From Algoriphagus sp. (lineage in GTDB: Bacteria > Bacteroidota > Bacteroidia > Cytophagales > Cyclobacteriaceae), in the NCBI RefSeq assembly GCF_024642405.1, contig NZ_JAHEBC010000006.1, forward strand, positions 1-34,233: a stretch of DNA of 34,233 bases. Reading direction: 5' to 3'. The notes beneath the pieces are model-generated. The model ran no database searches. It saw only the letters and a program-made list of their open reading frames with translations, and had not been told where the DNA came from. Numbering within the stretch: the first letter of the stretch is position 1; each line of letters opens with the position of its first letter. The position numbers were made by a program, and so were the translations under genes. Below are positions 1 through 9,180 of this stretch, piece by piece.

Positions 1-413
1 GTATCTATTTGTAAAAACTTGGCCGCAATTAAAGCTGAACTTACTTTTTTGAATTTCTTGTAATATTTAGAATGAAGCTTTGAAAGAGCAATATCATTAT
101 TAATCGTTCTTTTGGCTAAATCATCTGCCTCGTCTTCCCCAATAGTTTCAAAATTCTCTAAATAATCGTTGATAATAATCATTCTTTCTCGAGAAATAGA
201 TTTTCTCTCTTCTTCATAAGCTTGGTAAACGGTCCAAAAGCCAGGGGCTATAGCATCCGGTAAATCCATGTAAGCATCTACAAGCATTTTTTTATCTTTT
301 CCAAAAGCTGATTGAATTAAAGTGATTTCGTCATCGATTGTCATCGTTTGTGAAATAGCATCTACCGTAGGTAAAGCCATTAAAAGAACTACTATAAAAA
401 TCCAATTTTTCAT
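1..413 (-). CDS. Hypothetical secreted protein, C-terminally truncated by window edge (reads MKNWIFIVVLLMALPTVDAISQTMTIDDEITLIQSAFGKDKKMLVDAYMDLPD...)
   Basis: Open frame on - strand from ATG at 413 to window start without a stop; N-terminal signal peptide-like segment. Confidence 0.75.
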   Translation of the reverse strand, partial: MKNWIFIVVLLMALPTVDAISQTMTIDDEITLIQSAFGKDKKMLVDAYMDLPDAIAPGFWTVYQAYEEERKSISRERMIIINDYLENFETIGEDEADDLAKRTINNDIALSKLHSKYYKKFKKVSSALIAAKFLQID

Positions 414-541
414 AATATTATTGATTTAGAACTCTCAAATATAACTCCGAAATTAAACAGTAAATAGACTACTTTATAAACTTTGACTGTTTAATCGAGA
501 AGAATGAATAAATGTTTACAAAAAAATGTGTTTTTACCTTT

Positions 542-1741
542 CTAAAAAGACTCATTTACATTCAGGTAAAATCCTGAATTCCCTTTACTTCCAAAACCAT
601 AATCCGCAGAAATTGTAGTTCTATTTTCTTTGTTAATCATCACTCGAAAACCAACTCCATAAGCAGCATTGATTTTTTCAAGAAGTTTTTCGTTGGTCAT
701 TTTACTGCCAAAGGACGAAGCGTTAAAAAATAAGGTTCCACCAAATGTTTCTTTGTTTTTTTGAAGAGGAAATCTGTATTCGGCCTCTGAATATAGCATA
801 GACTCACCACGGAATCTACCTTGAGCATATCCTCTTCCAGATCTACCAAACATATCGTAGCCGATTGAGGGTAAATTCATGTAGGGTAGGTCTCCTGAAA
901 CTAAGAAATTGCCAAGACCCCAGAGTGCAATCAGATGTCTTTTTCTATTCTCACTTAGGTTAAAGTAATGCCTGTAATCAAGCAATAGAGTGGAGGAATT
1001 CTTGTCTGACCCCATAAAACTTGGATTGACTTTATATGAAATTAGGGCAAAGTTTTTTTCATAAGGTGAAACGGCAATATCTCGGTTTTCCATGACACCG
1101 TTAAAAGTTATCCCAGAAAGTGTGTATTTATCTTGGTTGAAACCTAATTGTGAATTATAAAAATCATGTGAATAGTTTAATTCTGAAGGGAGAGATTCAG
1201 TATCCAAAAAGTTTTCAATTTTTGAAAATACATCTAAGTGATATCCTACTCCGAGGTAAAATTTTGAATCACCAATTTTTTTTAAGGCTGTTTCGTAAAA
1301 TCGAATCCAAGAATAATCCATTTGTTGCTCACCCCACAAAACTCCTTGTTGATTTGGATTTTCTATTGGTTCATTTGGAGAAGAACTTCCTAAACCATAG
1401 GTGGGTTGGGATGTTATGAAATATCTCCAATCTCCTACTAATATCCATTTATCTTCAGATAGAAAAATATTTGATCGGGAACTGAAGATCCATTGCTTTT
1501 TAGTTGTGTAAAGAAAATTCCCGACAATGTTTGAGAGATGGGTGTTTTCAGGTTCTCCCATCCTCCATGTAGCAGAAGGAGCTAGTCCAAAAAGCCATCC
1601 ATTAGCCGGGTTTGAACCTATCGCTGGCAAAGGAACCAGTTTAAAGTCTCTAATTTGATTTGGCTTATAAGATTTTTGATCCTGGCCGAGTAAAACTTGA
1701 GTAAAAATTAATACTAGAAATACAGTCAGGATTTTTTTCAT
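542..1741 (-). CDS. BamA/TamA-type (Omp85 C-terminal barrel / surface antigen D15-like) outer membrane protein lacking obvious POTRA domains
   Basis: Signal peptide; C-terminal GRSGRGYAQGRFRGESMLYSEAEYRFPL resembles Omp85 barrel motifs; only 399 aa. Confidence 0.75.
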   Translation of the reverse strand: MKKILTVFLVLIFTQVLLGQDQKSYKPNQIRDFKLVPLPAIGSNPANGWLFGLAPSATWRMGEPENTHLSNIVGNFLYTTKKQWIFSSRSNIFLSEDKWILVGDWRYFITSQPTYGLGSSSPNEPIENPNQQGVLWGEQQMDYSWIRFYETALKKIGDSKFYLGVGYHLDVFSKIENFLDTESLPSELNYSHDFYNSQLGFNQDKYTLSGITFNGVMENRDIAVSPYEKNFALISYKVNPSFMGSDKNSSTLLLDYRHYFNLSENRKRHLIALWGLGNFLVSGDLPYMNLPSIGYDMFGRSGRGYAQGRFRGESMLYSEAEYRFPLQKNKETFGGTLFFNASSFGSKMTNEKLLEKINAAYGVGFRVMINKENRTTISADYGFGSKGNSGFYLNVNESF

Positions 1742-2976
1742 TAGAATGATATTTCGTATTGAAGTCTGAATCTCAATTCATCACTTTGGGGAAGTGCTTG
1801 ATCCTCAAAAGTGAATTTGGTGATTTCGGTAGTCAATTTATTTAAATGACCAACAAAAAACCAGTTGAAAGCTAAAGCTAATTCTTTTTGTTTGTTTTTT
1901 GTTATGGTTAGATCTGGTCTGATTTCAGCATACCTCATAGCAATTTCGAGCGGTTTTGGCCAAAAATTAAAAATCTGATAAGGGAAATATCCGGCAGTCA
2001 AATAATATCCGCCTAAATTGGTGCTTCCACTATCTTCAAAATTATCAACAATGTTTTTTCTATGGAATTCACTAGCCCAAGAAAATCCTTTATAATTAAA
2101 AGCAGTTTCAATATTATATTGTTTGATGGTGTATTGACCATCATTTGTGCCTTCGAATCCAGCCAAATTACCGCCACCAGAACTTGAAAATCGCGTATAT
2201 GGGCTGGTATTGGTGATTCCTGCCAAAGCAATTAATGCGGCTGGTTTTTCCGAAACTTGTAGATCACCTCCAGAAAATGGGACTTCTCTTCCAAATATAT
2301 TCCACTGGAATCTACCGAAATACATCATTTTGGAATCATCATTAAACCGAGAACCTCTACCGGTACCTGTAAATACTCCCAACCAATAATCGAAATTAGC
2401 TGAACCACCACCATTCAAATTTCCATAAATAGAAACTCCTTGTTGCCGGTCCACGGTAAATGTTCTATTCAGTAATGATCTGTCTACTAATTGCTGATTT
2501 CCACTACTGATAAATCGTTCTCGGGTATATTCAACTTTCCATTGACCTGCTTTAAAATTTAGCCACGGCCATTTTTCTAACATGATTCTAAAATCGAGTA
2601 AGATACTTTGTCCAAGTTCATATTCGAAATAATATTTTAACCAAGGTTGGTAGGCATGTCCCCCAATTTTTAGTCTTGCTCTGTTTATTTTAAAAAGTCT
2701 AACATCTTGATTTCTAAAGTCATTGAATGTTATTGGGTCTTGATCATCTGGAGCAGCGAACCTGAATTGTAATCTACTAGCAAGCTGTAATTCAAACTTT
2801 TCATCTGCTGTTGTAAATACAAAGCCTTTTGAAGTATGCTTAATAGCTTTTTCTTTAGTTATAGAAGTAAGTTTTGAGCTATCATTTTCTTGGGCAAGAG
2901 AAAAATTAAATATTAAGAAAAAGAAAAATGGTATAATTTTGACTAAATGGCTAAGATTGACCCTTGTGGAATTCAT
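1741..2976 (-). CDS. OprO/OprP-type (phosphate-selective-like) porin
   Basis: Signal peptide; FELQLASRLQFRF, RARLKIGGHAYQPWLKYYFEYELG, AFNWFFVGHLNKLTTEITKF typical of porin O/P family. Confidence 0.8.
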   Translation of the reverse strand: MNSTRVNLSHLVKIIPFFFFLIFNFSLAQENDSSKLTSITKEKAIKHTSKGFVFTTADEKFELQLASRLQFRFAAPDDQDPITFNDFRNQDVRLFKINRARLKIGGHAYQPWLKYYFEYELGQSILLDFRIMLEKWPWLNFKAGQWKVEYTRERFISSGNQQLVDRSLLNRTFTVDRQQGVSIYGNLNGGGSANFDYWLGVFTGTGRGSRFNDDSKMMYFGRFQWNIFGREVPFSGGDLQVSEKPAALIALAGITNTSPYTRFSSSGGGNLAGFEGTNDGQYTIKQYNIETAFNYKGFSWASEFHRKNIVDNFEDSGSTNLGGYYLTAGYFPYQIFNFWPKPLEIAMRYAEIRPDLTITKNKQKELALAFNWFFVGHLNKLTTEITKFTFEDQALPQSDELRFRLQYEISF

Positions 2977-3010
2977 TGAGATTCTGAATGGTGAAGTTTT
3001 AGGGAGGCAA

Positions 3011-3060
3011 AAAACGGAAAAAGCATCGAGAAAAATTAGAATTTCCCCGATGCTTTTTTT
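3011..3060 (-). terminator. Intrinsic terminator downstream of the 3078-7266 gene cluster
   Basis: Inverted repeat AAAAAGCATCG...CGATGCTTTTT (3018-3058), with a U-tract on the - strand. Confidence 0.75.
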
Positions 3061-3077
3061 AATATTTATAGAAAAAC

Positions 3078-3740
3078 TTACTTAGAAGCTTGGGGTAATC
3101 TGAAAACAAGTCCTCCTTCTAAACCAAATTGATACATGCTGCTATAACTAGATAATCCTCCTCCGACTCCGCCTGTTCCGAAATATAATCCTCCTCCAAT
3201 GGCCTGAGTGGCAGAAAATAGACTTGCTTGGGCTCTAAAAGCAACATTGCTCGATAACCAGAAATTTGCTCCACCTCTTATATTGTAGGAGAACTTTGTA
3301 GCAGAATTGCTATTTCCATTATCAGGGTTGTTTACATTAAATATCCCCATTCCAACTCCAATTCCAGCAAAAGGTTCTACTGTTTCATTGACAGGAAAAT
3401 ATCTTGTAACATTTAGCATCACCCAGTTTATGGCTAGATCAAAATTTGTATTTTGAATAGCTCCTCCTAAAAAACCTCCATCTTGATAAATAGTAGGAGC
3501 ATTAGTGTCTTGCCTTAAATATTGGATTTCGATAGCTCCTCTATTTGGGATGTGATATTCTATTCCAGCTCCCCAACGTAATCCATCTTGAATTTGGCCC
3601 TCGTAGAAAGAGTTACTTGAAAAATAAGAGTCTACTTTATCTTTGAAGATGTAGCCTGCGTAAGTATTGATTCGCAATTCTTGGGAAAAACCTATTCCAG
3701 AAATGGAAATAAAGGTTAGTAACAATAATATTCTTTTCAT
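3078..3740 (-). CDS. Outer membrane beta-barrel protein
   Basis: Signal peptide MKRILLLLTFISISGIGFSQ; alternating barrel-like strands, terminal FGLEGGLVFRLP. Confidence 0.7.
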   Translation of the reverse strand: MKRILLLLTFISISGIGFSQELRINTYAGYIFKDKVDSYFSSNSFYEGQIQDGLRWGAGIEYHIPNRGAIEIQYLRQDTNAPTIYQDGGFLGGAIQNTNFDLAINWVMLNVTRYFPVNETVEPFAGIGVGMGIFNVNNPDNGNSNSATKFSYNIRGGANFWLSSNVAFRAQASLFSATQAIGGGLYFGTGGVGGGLSSYSSMYQFGLEGGLVFRLPQASK

Positions 3741-3776
3741 AATTCGTTTATTGAATTTTTAAAAGTAGTAAATACT

Positions 3777-6098
3777 TCAATACAAAACTCTAATTTCAAC
3801 TCTTCTATCGTTTTCAACAGATCCTTTAGTACTACCTCTGATGATCATTCCTCCAGTATTTTTTTCAATCCTCTCAGGTTCAATACCATATTCTTCCTGG
3901 AGTAATCGAGCAACCTCATTTACTCGTTTTTCTGAAATTTGTAGGTTATAGGATACTGATCCGGTATTATCCGCATAACCAATTAATTCTACCTTAACAT
4001 CAGGATTTTCTTCTAAATATTTAATAATTGGGGTTAGCTTGGCTAATTCCGGCTCAGTTAATGTGGTTTTGTTGATCTCAAAATAAACTTCAATTTTACT
4101 TTGATGCAGTAATTGAGGAATTGTTTTTTCAATTTCTACGGTATCTATTTGTCTTGGAACATTTCTTAAACTATCGATCAACATGGAATCCAAAGCAATT
4201 CTGGCAAGAAGCATGGAATCATAGGACGCTTGTTGCTCGGCTTCCTTTTTTTCACCACTATTTGCAATGGCAGCAGTAGCTGCTGCTGTTCCACCAACCA
4301 ACAGCGCATCTTTTAAAAGTTCATTGTTTTTCTTTTCAATTTTCTCTTGCTTTTTCCTGTTCTTTTCAAGTTTTTTAGCAGTTTTATTATCTACAGCCTC
4401 TGCATTGATCAAGACTTCTTGAGGCTCAGATTCTGCCACTCTTTCATCAGTCTTTTGAGGCTCGTCAGGGATTTTTGAAGCAAAAGCCATCATCATGGCA
4501 GAGTCCCTTGTAGCTTGTGCCTGTAGCATTTCTGAGCGGAAGGATTCCATTTCCTCCTCAAATTGATCCCTGGTCATCATTCCTTCAGTTTGAGCTCTTT
4601 GAAGAGCCGCACTTTCTTGGGCTGAATCTAATTGTAGTACAGTAGGATTTCCAGCAGAATATAATATCCTGCTGACTTGCCCAGGATAGATAATCAACTC
4701 TCGCATCATGGCAGCAGAATCCAAGGACAATTGTTCGGGAGAACTGCTATTTTGAATAGCTTTTAAAGAATCCAATTTAAACTGGTTCTGATTGGCCAAA
4801 CCATTGATGTTAGCCAATTCGCCTATTACAAAAGATTTTTCATTTTCAAAATTGCTAATTCTAACATCACGGATATTTGTAGAAACACTACTATCTCTCT
4901 CAGCCAGACCAATGGCCTGATCTAATCCTTGAACTTCAGTTTGGATGGAGTCTCGTTCTACTGTTAATTGATCTTGAATTATTTGAAGAGAGTCGATTTC
5001 ATTTTGTATTGTCACTAATTGAGCCGAATCTGCCACATATCCTTTGGAAAGATCTTTGGAATTCGACGGAAGTTGAATGACTGTAAAGTAATTATTTGTC
5101 GTTCCTGATAGCTTTTCATTTAATTCAGCCTCTTCTTCAGCCAATTGTTTTTGCGAGAGTTCTGTTGGAACATAGGTATACCTCTGGGTAATCACAGGAG
5201 GTCTAAACGCTTCTTTATTCGCTCCAAAGCTGAATTTAACGCCAATCCCATGGTATATGTACCAATCATTACGTCCATTATTTGAACCTCTATTAGGGTT
5301 ATCAACGGTTACTAAATTTGTTCCAGGCTTTGCTGCATAAAGCTGGAAATCATTATCATAAATTGTTCGGTAAACTCCAGAGATATCATCTAGGTAATCT
5401 GTTGCTGCTCTTTTAAAATCCGATTGTGCAAATAATTCTATAGTTTTTGTTATTCTAAATCTAAATCCTAATCCCACATTTGCATAGAACGTGGCATCTC
5501 TATAACCATTTGGGTTTTCTGTATTTAGATTTGCAAGGTTGGTCTCAAATGTTCCATCCGGAATAGTATTGATATTTCTATAATCATATCTATTTTCATT
5601 TTCATCCAGAAGGTCACCGTAAACTTTGAATGTTTGAACACCTAGTCCGATTGTCAAATAAGGAGCAAAAAATGATTTGCCTGAAAGTAACCAATTGTTA
5701 TCTGGTTTGATCACAAATGATAATCCTGCATCATACAAGTCTGTTTGGAAATTTAAAGCTCGATCAAAATTGGGGCTTTCTGTAAAAAGTGTCCCATCAT
5801 TTTGAATAAAACGATCTCCTGAACCAAATTGGTAGCTTCCTGCCGATAACATTAACCCAACAGAATTTCCTAAGGCATATTCCAAAGACAATTGATAGGA
5901 AAGTTGTTCTGAGTAATTTTCATAGCGCTTATAGAGCTTAGTGAAATTTTGAAAATTATTCACTTTGAGTGGCTTAATATCTCCCAAATAGTTTGTTGTA
6001 CCTGCACTAAATCCTATCCTCCATTTGTTGCCATGAAGCTGTGCTTGAGCATTTAGTATAAGAAAAAGGGAAAATATAATTGTGAATAGCTTCTTCAT
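3777..6098 (-). CDS. OmpA-family protein: N-terminal barrel, central coiled-coil region, C-terminal OmpA-like peptidoglycan-binding domain
   Basis: C-terminal IEVYFEINKTTLTEPELAKLTPIIKYLEENPDVKVELIGYADNTGSVSYNLQISEKRVNEVARLL is an OmpA/MotB domain. Confidence 0.9.
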   Translation of the reverse strand: MKKLFTIIFSLFLILNAQAQLHGNKWRIGFSAGTTNYLGDIKPLKVNNFQNFTKLYKRYENYSEQLSYQLSLEYALGNSVGLMLSAGSYQFGSGDRFIQNDGTLFTESPNFDRALNFQTDLYDAGLSFVIKPDNNWLLSGKSFFAPYLTIGLGVQTFKVYGDLLDENENRYDYRNINTIPDGTFETNLANLNTENPNGYRDATFYANVGLGFRFRITKTIELFAQSDFKRAATDYLDDISGVYRTIYDNDFQLYAAKPGTNLVTVDNPNRGSNNGRNDWYIYHGIGVKFSFGANKEAFRPPVITQRYTYVPTELSQKQLAEEEAELNEKLSGTTNNYFTVIQLPSNSKDLSKGYVADSAQLVTIQNEIDSLQIIQDQLTVERDSIQTEVQGLDQAIGLAERDSSVSTNIRDVRISNFENEKSFVIGELANINGLANQNQFKLDSLKAIQNSSSPEQLSLDSAAMMRELIIYPGQVSRILYSAGNPTVLQLDSAQESAALQRAQTEGMMTRDQFEEEMESFRSEMLQAQATRDSAMMMAFASKIPDEPQKTDERVAESEPQEVLINAEAVDNKTAKKLEKNRKKQEKIEKKNNELLKDALLVGGTAAATAAIANSGEKKEAEQQASYDSMLLARIALDSMLIDSLRNVPRQIDTVEIEKTIPQLLHQSKIEVYFEINKTTLTEPELAKLTPIIKYLEENPDVKVELIGYADNTGSVSYNLQISEKRVNEVARLLQEEYGIEPERIEKNTGGMIIRGSTKGSVENDRRVEIRVLY

Positions 6099-6102
6099 AC
6101 CC

Positions 6103-7266
6103 TTATTTCTTGTTTCCGAAACCTAACCACAATTTAAACTCAGCACTTAGTCCCACAAAAGGTTGGAAGCTATTTACATTATTACCCGAAAGAGTTTCGG
6201 TTGTAATAAAAGTACCACCGGCATTTAGTCTGATTACTCTGAAAAAGTTATAACCTAGACCTATGTAAACAGGTCTATCAATGATAGGACCCGATATTCT
6301 TTCATTTAAACTATTTTCCATTTTGCCTGAAATAAAAGCTCCTGTTGAAATGGATAAGTTGTTCATGAATCTAGCAAAGGTTCTATTTCCTAAAGGAAAT
6401 GAAAAACCAACGTAGGGGCTATGAACGAATTCCTGATCAGGCAGATTACTACTCAAAGATATTCCCCCATAACCTACATTAATTGGCAAGGCATTTGAAG
6501 TTTTTTCGGTTGGATAACTTTCAAATACTTTTTCATCTACTCGAACCAACATATTTGGGCTTAAGTATTGGCTAATTTCTGATGAGATGATTGCATTGAG
6601 TTCTTCCAGATATTGAGCCGCATATACTGCTCTGGCATTGTCATTTTCCCCGACACCTGTTGCGTTATATTTTGCCTTTCCCATTTTTAGCTTTTCTCTC
6701 TGTTCCAGTTTAGATAAAGTGATATCGCTAAATCCAGGAAAAGCTTCTCCATTAGGAAGCTCAAAATAATAAGCTCCTTGCTCGAGTATACTCCTGATGT
6801 TATTTAAAATGACTACATCAGACTCAGAAAAATGAATACCACTTTTTTTTATGGTAGTGATGTTACTCAAATAGGTTTTGATATTTTGGCTGATTAAAGC
6901 CCTGACCTCTTCTATTTGCTGCGCTCCTGCTTTTTGATAGAAGCCGAATTCCAAATAATAATCGGTATTAGACCTTAAAGGGTCAGAAACCAAAACCTGA
7001 TAGGAGAGTTCTTTATACCCGAAAGGAGCTTTCCAAAAATAGGAATATCCAGACTTCTCTGTTTTTTTTGCAGGATAAATGGTGAGCTTAACCATTTCAA
7101 TTTTCTCCGGGATTCCTCCAAGAATATAGAATTTTTCTTCTGCAGGTAGCGGCTGGCCACCAGCTATTTTATTTTGGATTAAGTCAAGACTCACTGTAGT
7201 CACTTGACAATAAAGTGGAATCGATAGAAGAAGAATACTTCCTATTAGTAAAAAAAGTTTTTTCAT
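6103..7266 (-). CDS. Hypothetical secreted/outer-membrane protein with barrel-like C-terminal part
   Basis: Signal peptide MKKLFLLIGSILLLSIPLYCQ; 4 nt gap to the OmpA-family gene; C-terminal aromatic-alternating strands. Confidence 0.7.
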   Translation of the reverse strand: MKKLFLLIGSILLLSIPLYCQVTTVSLDLIQNKIAGGQPLPAEEKFYILGGIPEKIEMVKLTIYPAKKTEKSGYSYFWKAPFGYKELSYQVLVSDPLRSNTDYYLEFGFYQKAGAQQIEEVRALISQNIKTYLSNITTIKKSGIHFSESDVVILNNIRSILEQGAYYFELPNGEAFPGFSDITLSKLEQREKLKMGKAKYNATGVGENDNARAVYAAQYLEELNAIISSEISQYLSPNMLVRVDEKVFESYPTEKTSNALPINVGYGGISLSSNLPDQEFVHSPYVGFSFPLGNRTFARFMNNLSISTGAFISGKMENSLNERISGPIIDRPVYIGLGYNFFRVIRLNAGGTFITTETLSGNNVNSFQPFVGLSAEFKLWLGFGNKK

Positions 7267-7491
7267 TTATTTCAATTAACTGGGTATAAAAAACTAGAAA
7301 ATAATGTTTGATTTAATTTTACAAACTGGCTAAAAGTTCTTTCTGACATAATGTTTTATCAATCCTAGAACACAATTAATATAGCGATTATATATAAATT
7401 ACCCATAGAGCTAATTTTTTTCTATTTCAATTTAAAAAGAAAAAGTCGTTTAAATGCAAGATTTTAGTTGCATATATTTTTTACAGAAAGT

Positions 7492-7689
7492 TCAATTTTT
7501 CTTTTTAAGTATATTCGGTTTCTTACCGCTAGCCGAATAAATACTTGACGGAAGTTTAATTTTATCTGCTAGCGACTGCGGTCTTTGGTGATTGGTCGAA
7601 TGTCCGCATATCTTAAAGCTTTGAACAATACTAGGGGCCGGATTGCGGATATTCATATTTTTATGTTCTGATTCCGATGAAAAAATCAT
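7492..7689 (-). other. Short ORF/anomalous GC-richer patch, possibly a non-coding interspersed repeat or element remnant rather than a gene
   Basis: 65-aa ORF with atypical codons (several CCG, TCG, CGC) and internal inverted repeat TATTCGG-N14-CCGAATA (7512-7539); overlaps the upstream stop as ATGA. Confidence 0.4.
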
Positions 7690-8261
7690 TTAAGTAAAGA
7701 TTTCAAGATTTCCCTTTTTATAAAAACTATAAAAAACCAACTTATAAGACCAGCTAAAAAACCTATAAAAGCACCCAGTAAAATATCAAAGGGGTAATGT
7801 ACCCCAAGGTAAACCCTTGTATAGGATATAATTGCAGCCCAAAGAAAGAGCCATTTCAAATGCTTTATTTTGGAACCAACTTTAAGATTCAAAAATGTAG
7901 CTATAGCAAAGGTATTTGCTGCATGGGAAGAAGCAAGTCCAAAAAGCCCCCCACATCTTCCATAATTATGTACAATTCCTTCCCATCGTTCATCGTGACA
8001 GGGTCTTAATCTTTCAAAAAAAGGTTTCATTAGTCCTGATGTTGTTTGGTCTGCGATCAGAATAGATAGGGCAACACCACCAAATACCCACCAGCTCATT
8101 TTTGGGTCAGATTTATAAATGAAGTAAACAAGAACTGCATAAAATGGGATCCAAGTTATGGTTTGAGAGATTTGGAACATTATCGGGTCTAACCAGTCCC
8201 AATGAAAAGAATTTAAGAAAATGAATAAATCCTCATCCCATTTTTTTACACTTTCTGTCAT
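7686..8261 (-). CDS. PAP2-family phosphatase (membrane)
   Basis: Motifs KPFFERLRPC, SSHAANTFA and RVYLGVHYPFDILLG match PAP2 signature blocks. Confidence 0.93.
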   Translation of the reverse strand: MTESVKKWDEDLFIFLNSFHWDWLDPIMFQISQTITWIPFYAVLVYFIYKSDPKMSWWVFGGVALSILIADQTTSGLMKPFFERLRPCHDERWEGIVHNYGRCGGLFGLASSHAANTFAIATFLNLKVGSKIKHLKWLFLWAAIISYTRVYLGVHYPFDILLGAFIGFLAGLISWFFIVFIKREILKSLLK

Positions 8262-9169
8262 GCTGTGAAATTAAGCCAATCAATTCCTTTTTTTAGATTT
8301 TCTAACGTAAAGTTTTCTTTGCCTCCAAACTCAGGTTGGTACATGTATTCCCAACTAGCTTCCGGGGGCATGCTCATTAAAATACTCTCTGTTCTTCCAT
8401 TAGTATCGAGACCAAATTTTGTGCCTGCATCCCATACAAGATTGAATTCTACATAGCGTCCTCTTCTCAGTTTTTGCCAATCCTTTTCCCTAGGTCCAAA
8501 ATCCAACTGACTGTTTTTTGCCATAAAGTAGTTATAGATTTTTGGAAACAACCTGCCAATATTTAAACTGAAATTTAGAATAGTATTAAATTCCTCATCT
8601 GATTCCGCCTTTAAATGATCATAGAAAATTCCTCCAATTCCTCTTGTTTCATTTCTATGTTTTATAAAAAAGTAATCATCAGCCCATTTTTTGAATTTTT
8701 CATAGGCTTCCGGTCTGAATTCGTCACATACTTTCTTTACCTCCGAATGAAAGTATTTTGCATCCTCAATATCAATATAATGTGGTGTCAAATCTATACC
8801 ACCTCCAAACCAGTGAACTCCATTATCCATTTCAAAATACCGAATATTCATATGTATAATTGGTACCAGCGGGCTTTTAGGATGAAGTACTATTGATACC
8901 CCTGTGGCATAAAAGTCAGACTTTTCAAGGTTAAGTTTTTGTAAAATCTTTGATGGTGTGGTACCATGAACTGCAGAAAATGCCACTCCTCCCTTTTCAA
9001 TTATTTTTCCGTTTTTGAATATTCTAGTTCTACCGCCACCTCCTTCTTCTCGCTGCCATTTATCTTCAATAAATTTGCCTTCTCCGTCTCCAAGCTCAAG
9101 TTCTTTACATATATGATCTTGAATTTCTTGGTAGATTTTAGAAATTTCTTCTTTACTTTTTCGGGCCAT
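8258..9169 (-). CDS. hemF: Oxygen-dependent coproporphyrinogen III oxidase
   Basis: HMNIRYFE, WFGGGIDLTPHY, RRGRYVEFNLVWDAGTKFGL motifs. Confidence 0.96.
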   Translation of the reverse strand: MARKSKEEISKIYQEIQDHICKELELGDGEGKFIEDKWQREEGGGGRTRIFKNGKIIEKGGVAFSAVHGTTPSKILQKLNLEKSDFYATGVSIVLHPKSPLVPIIHMNIRYFEMDNGVHWFGGGIDLTPHYIDIEDAKYFHSEVKKVCDEFRPEAYEKFKKWADDYFFIKHRNETRGIGGIFYDHLKAESDEEFNTILNFSLNIGRLFPKIYNYFMAKNSQLDFGPREKDWQKLRRGRYVEFNLVWDAGTKFGLDTNGRTESILMSMPPEASWEYMYQPEFGGKENFTLENLKKGIDWLNFTA

Positions 9170-9180
9170 TATTGATTTAA

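Noticed and set aside
1150-1419. 89-aa + strand ORF
   Set aside because: Antisense inside the Omp85-like gene; no signal or domain, consistent with a shadow ORF
2013-2389. ORFs 2013-2231 (-) and 2147-2389 (+) within the porin gene
   Set aside because: Out-of-frame or antisense shadow ORFs of a well-supported CDS
7441-7480. Hairpin ATGCAA-N8-TTGCAT as strong terminator for the PAP2 unit
   Set aside because: Short AT-rich stem and imperfect U-tract on the - strand; possible weak terminator only
8265-9175. Three + strand ORFs opposite hemF (8265-8456, 8615-8896, 8966-9175)
   Set aside because: Fully antisense to conserved hemF; no independent coding signal
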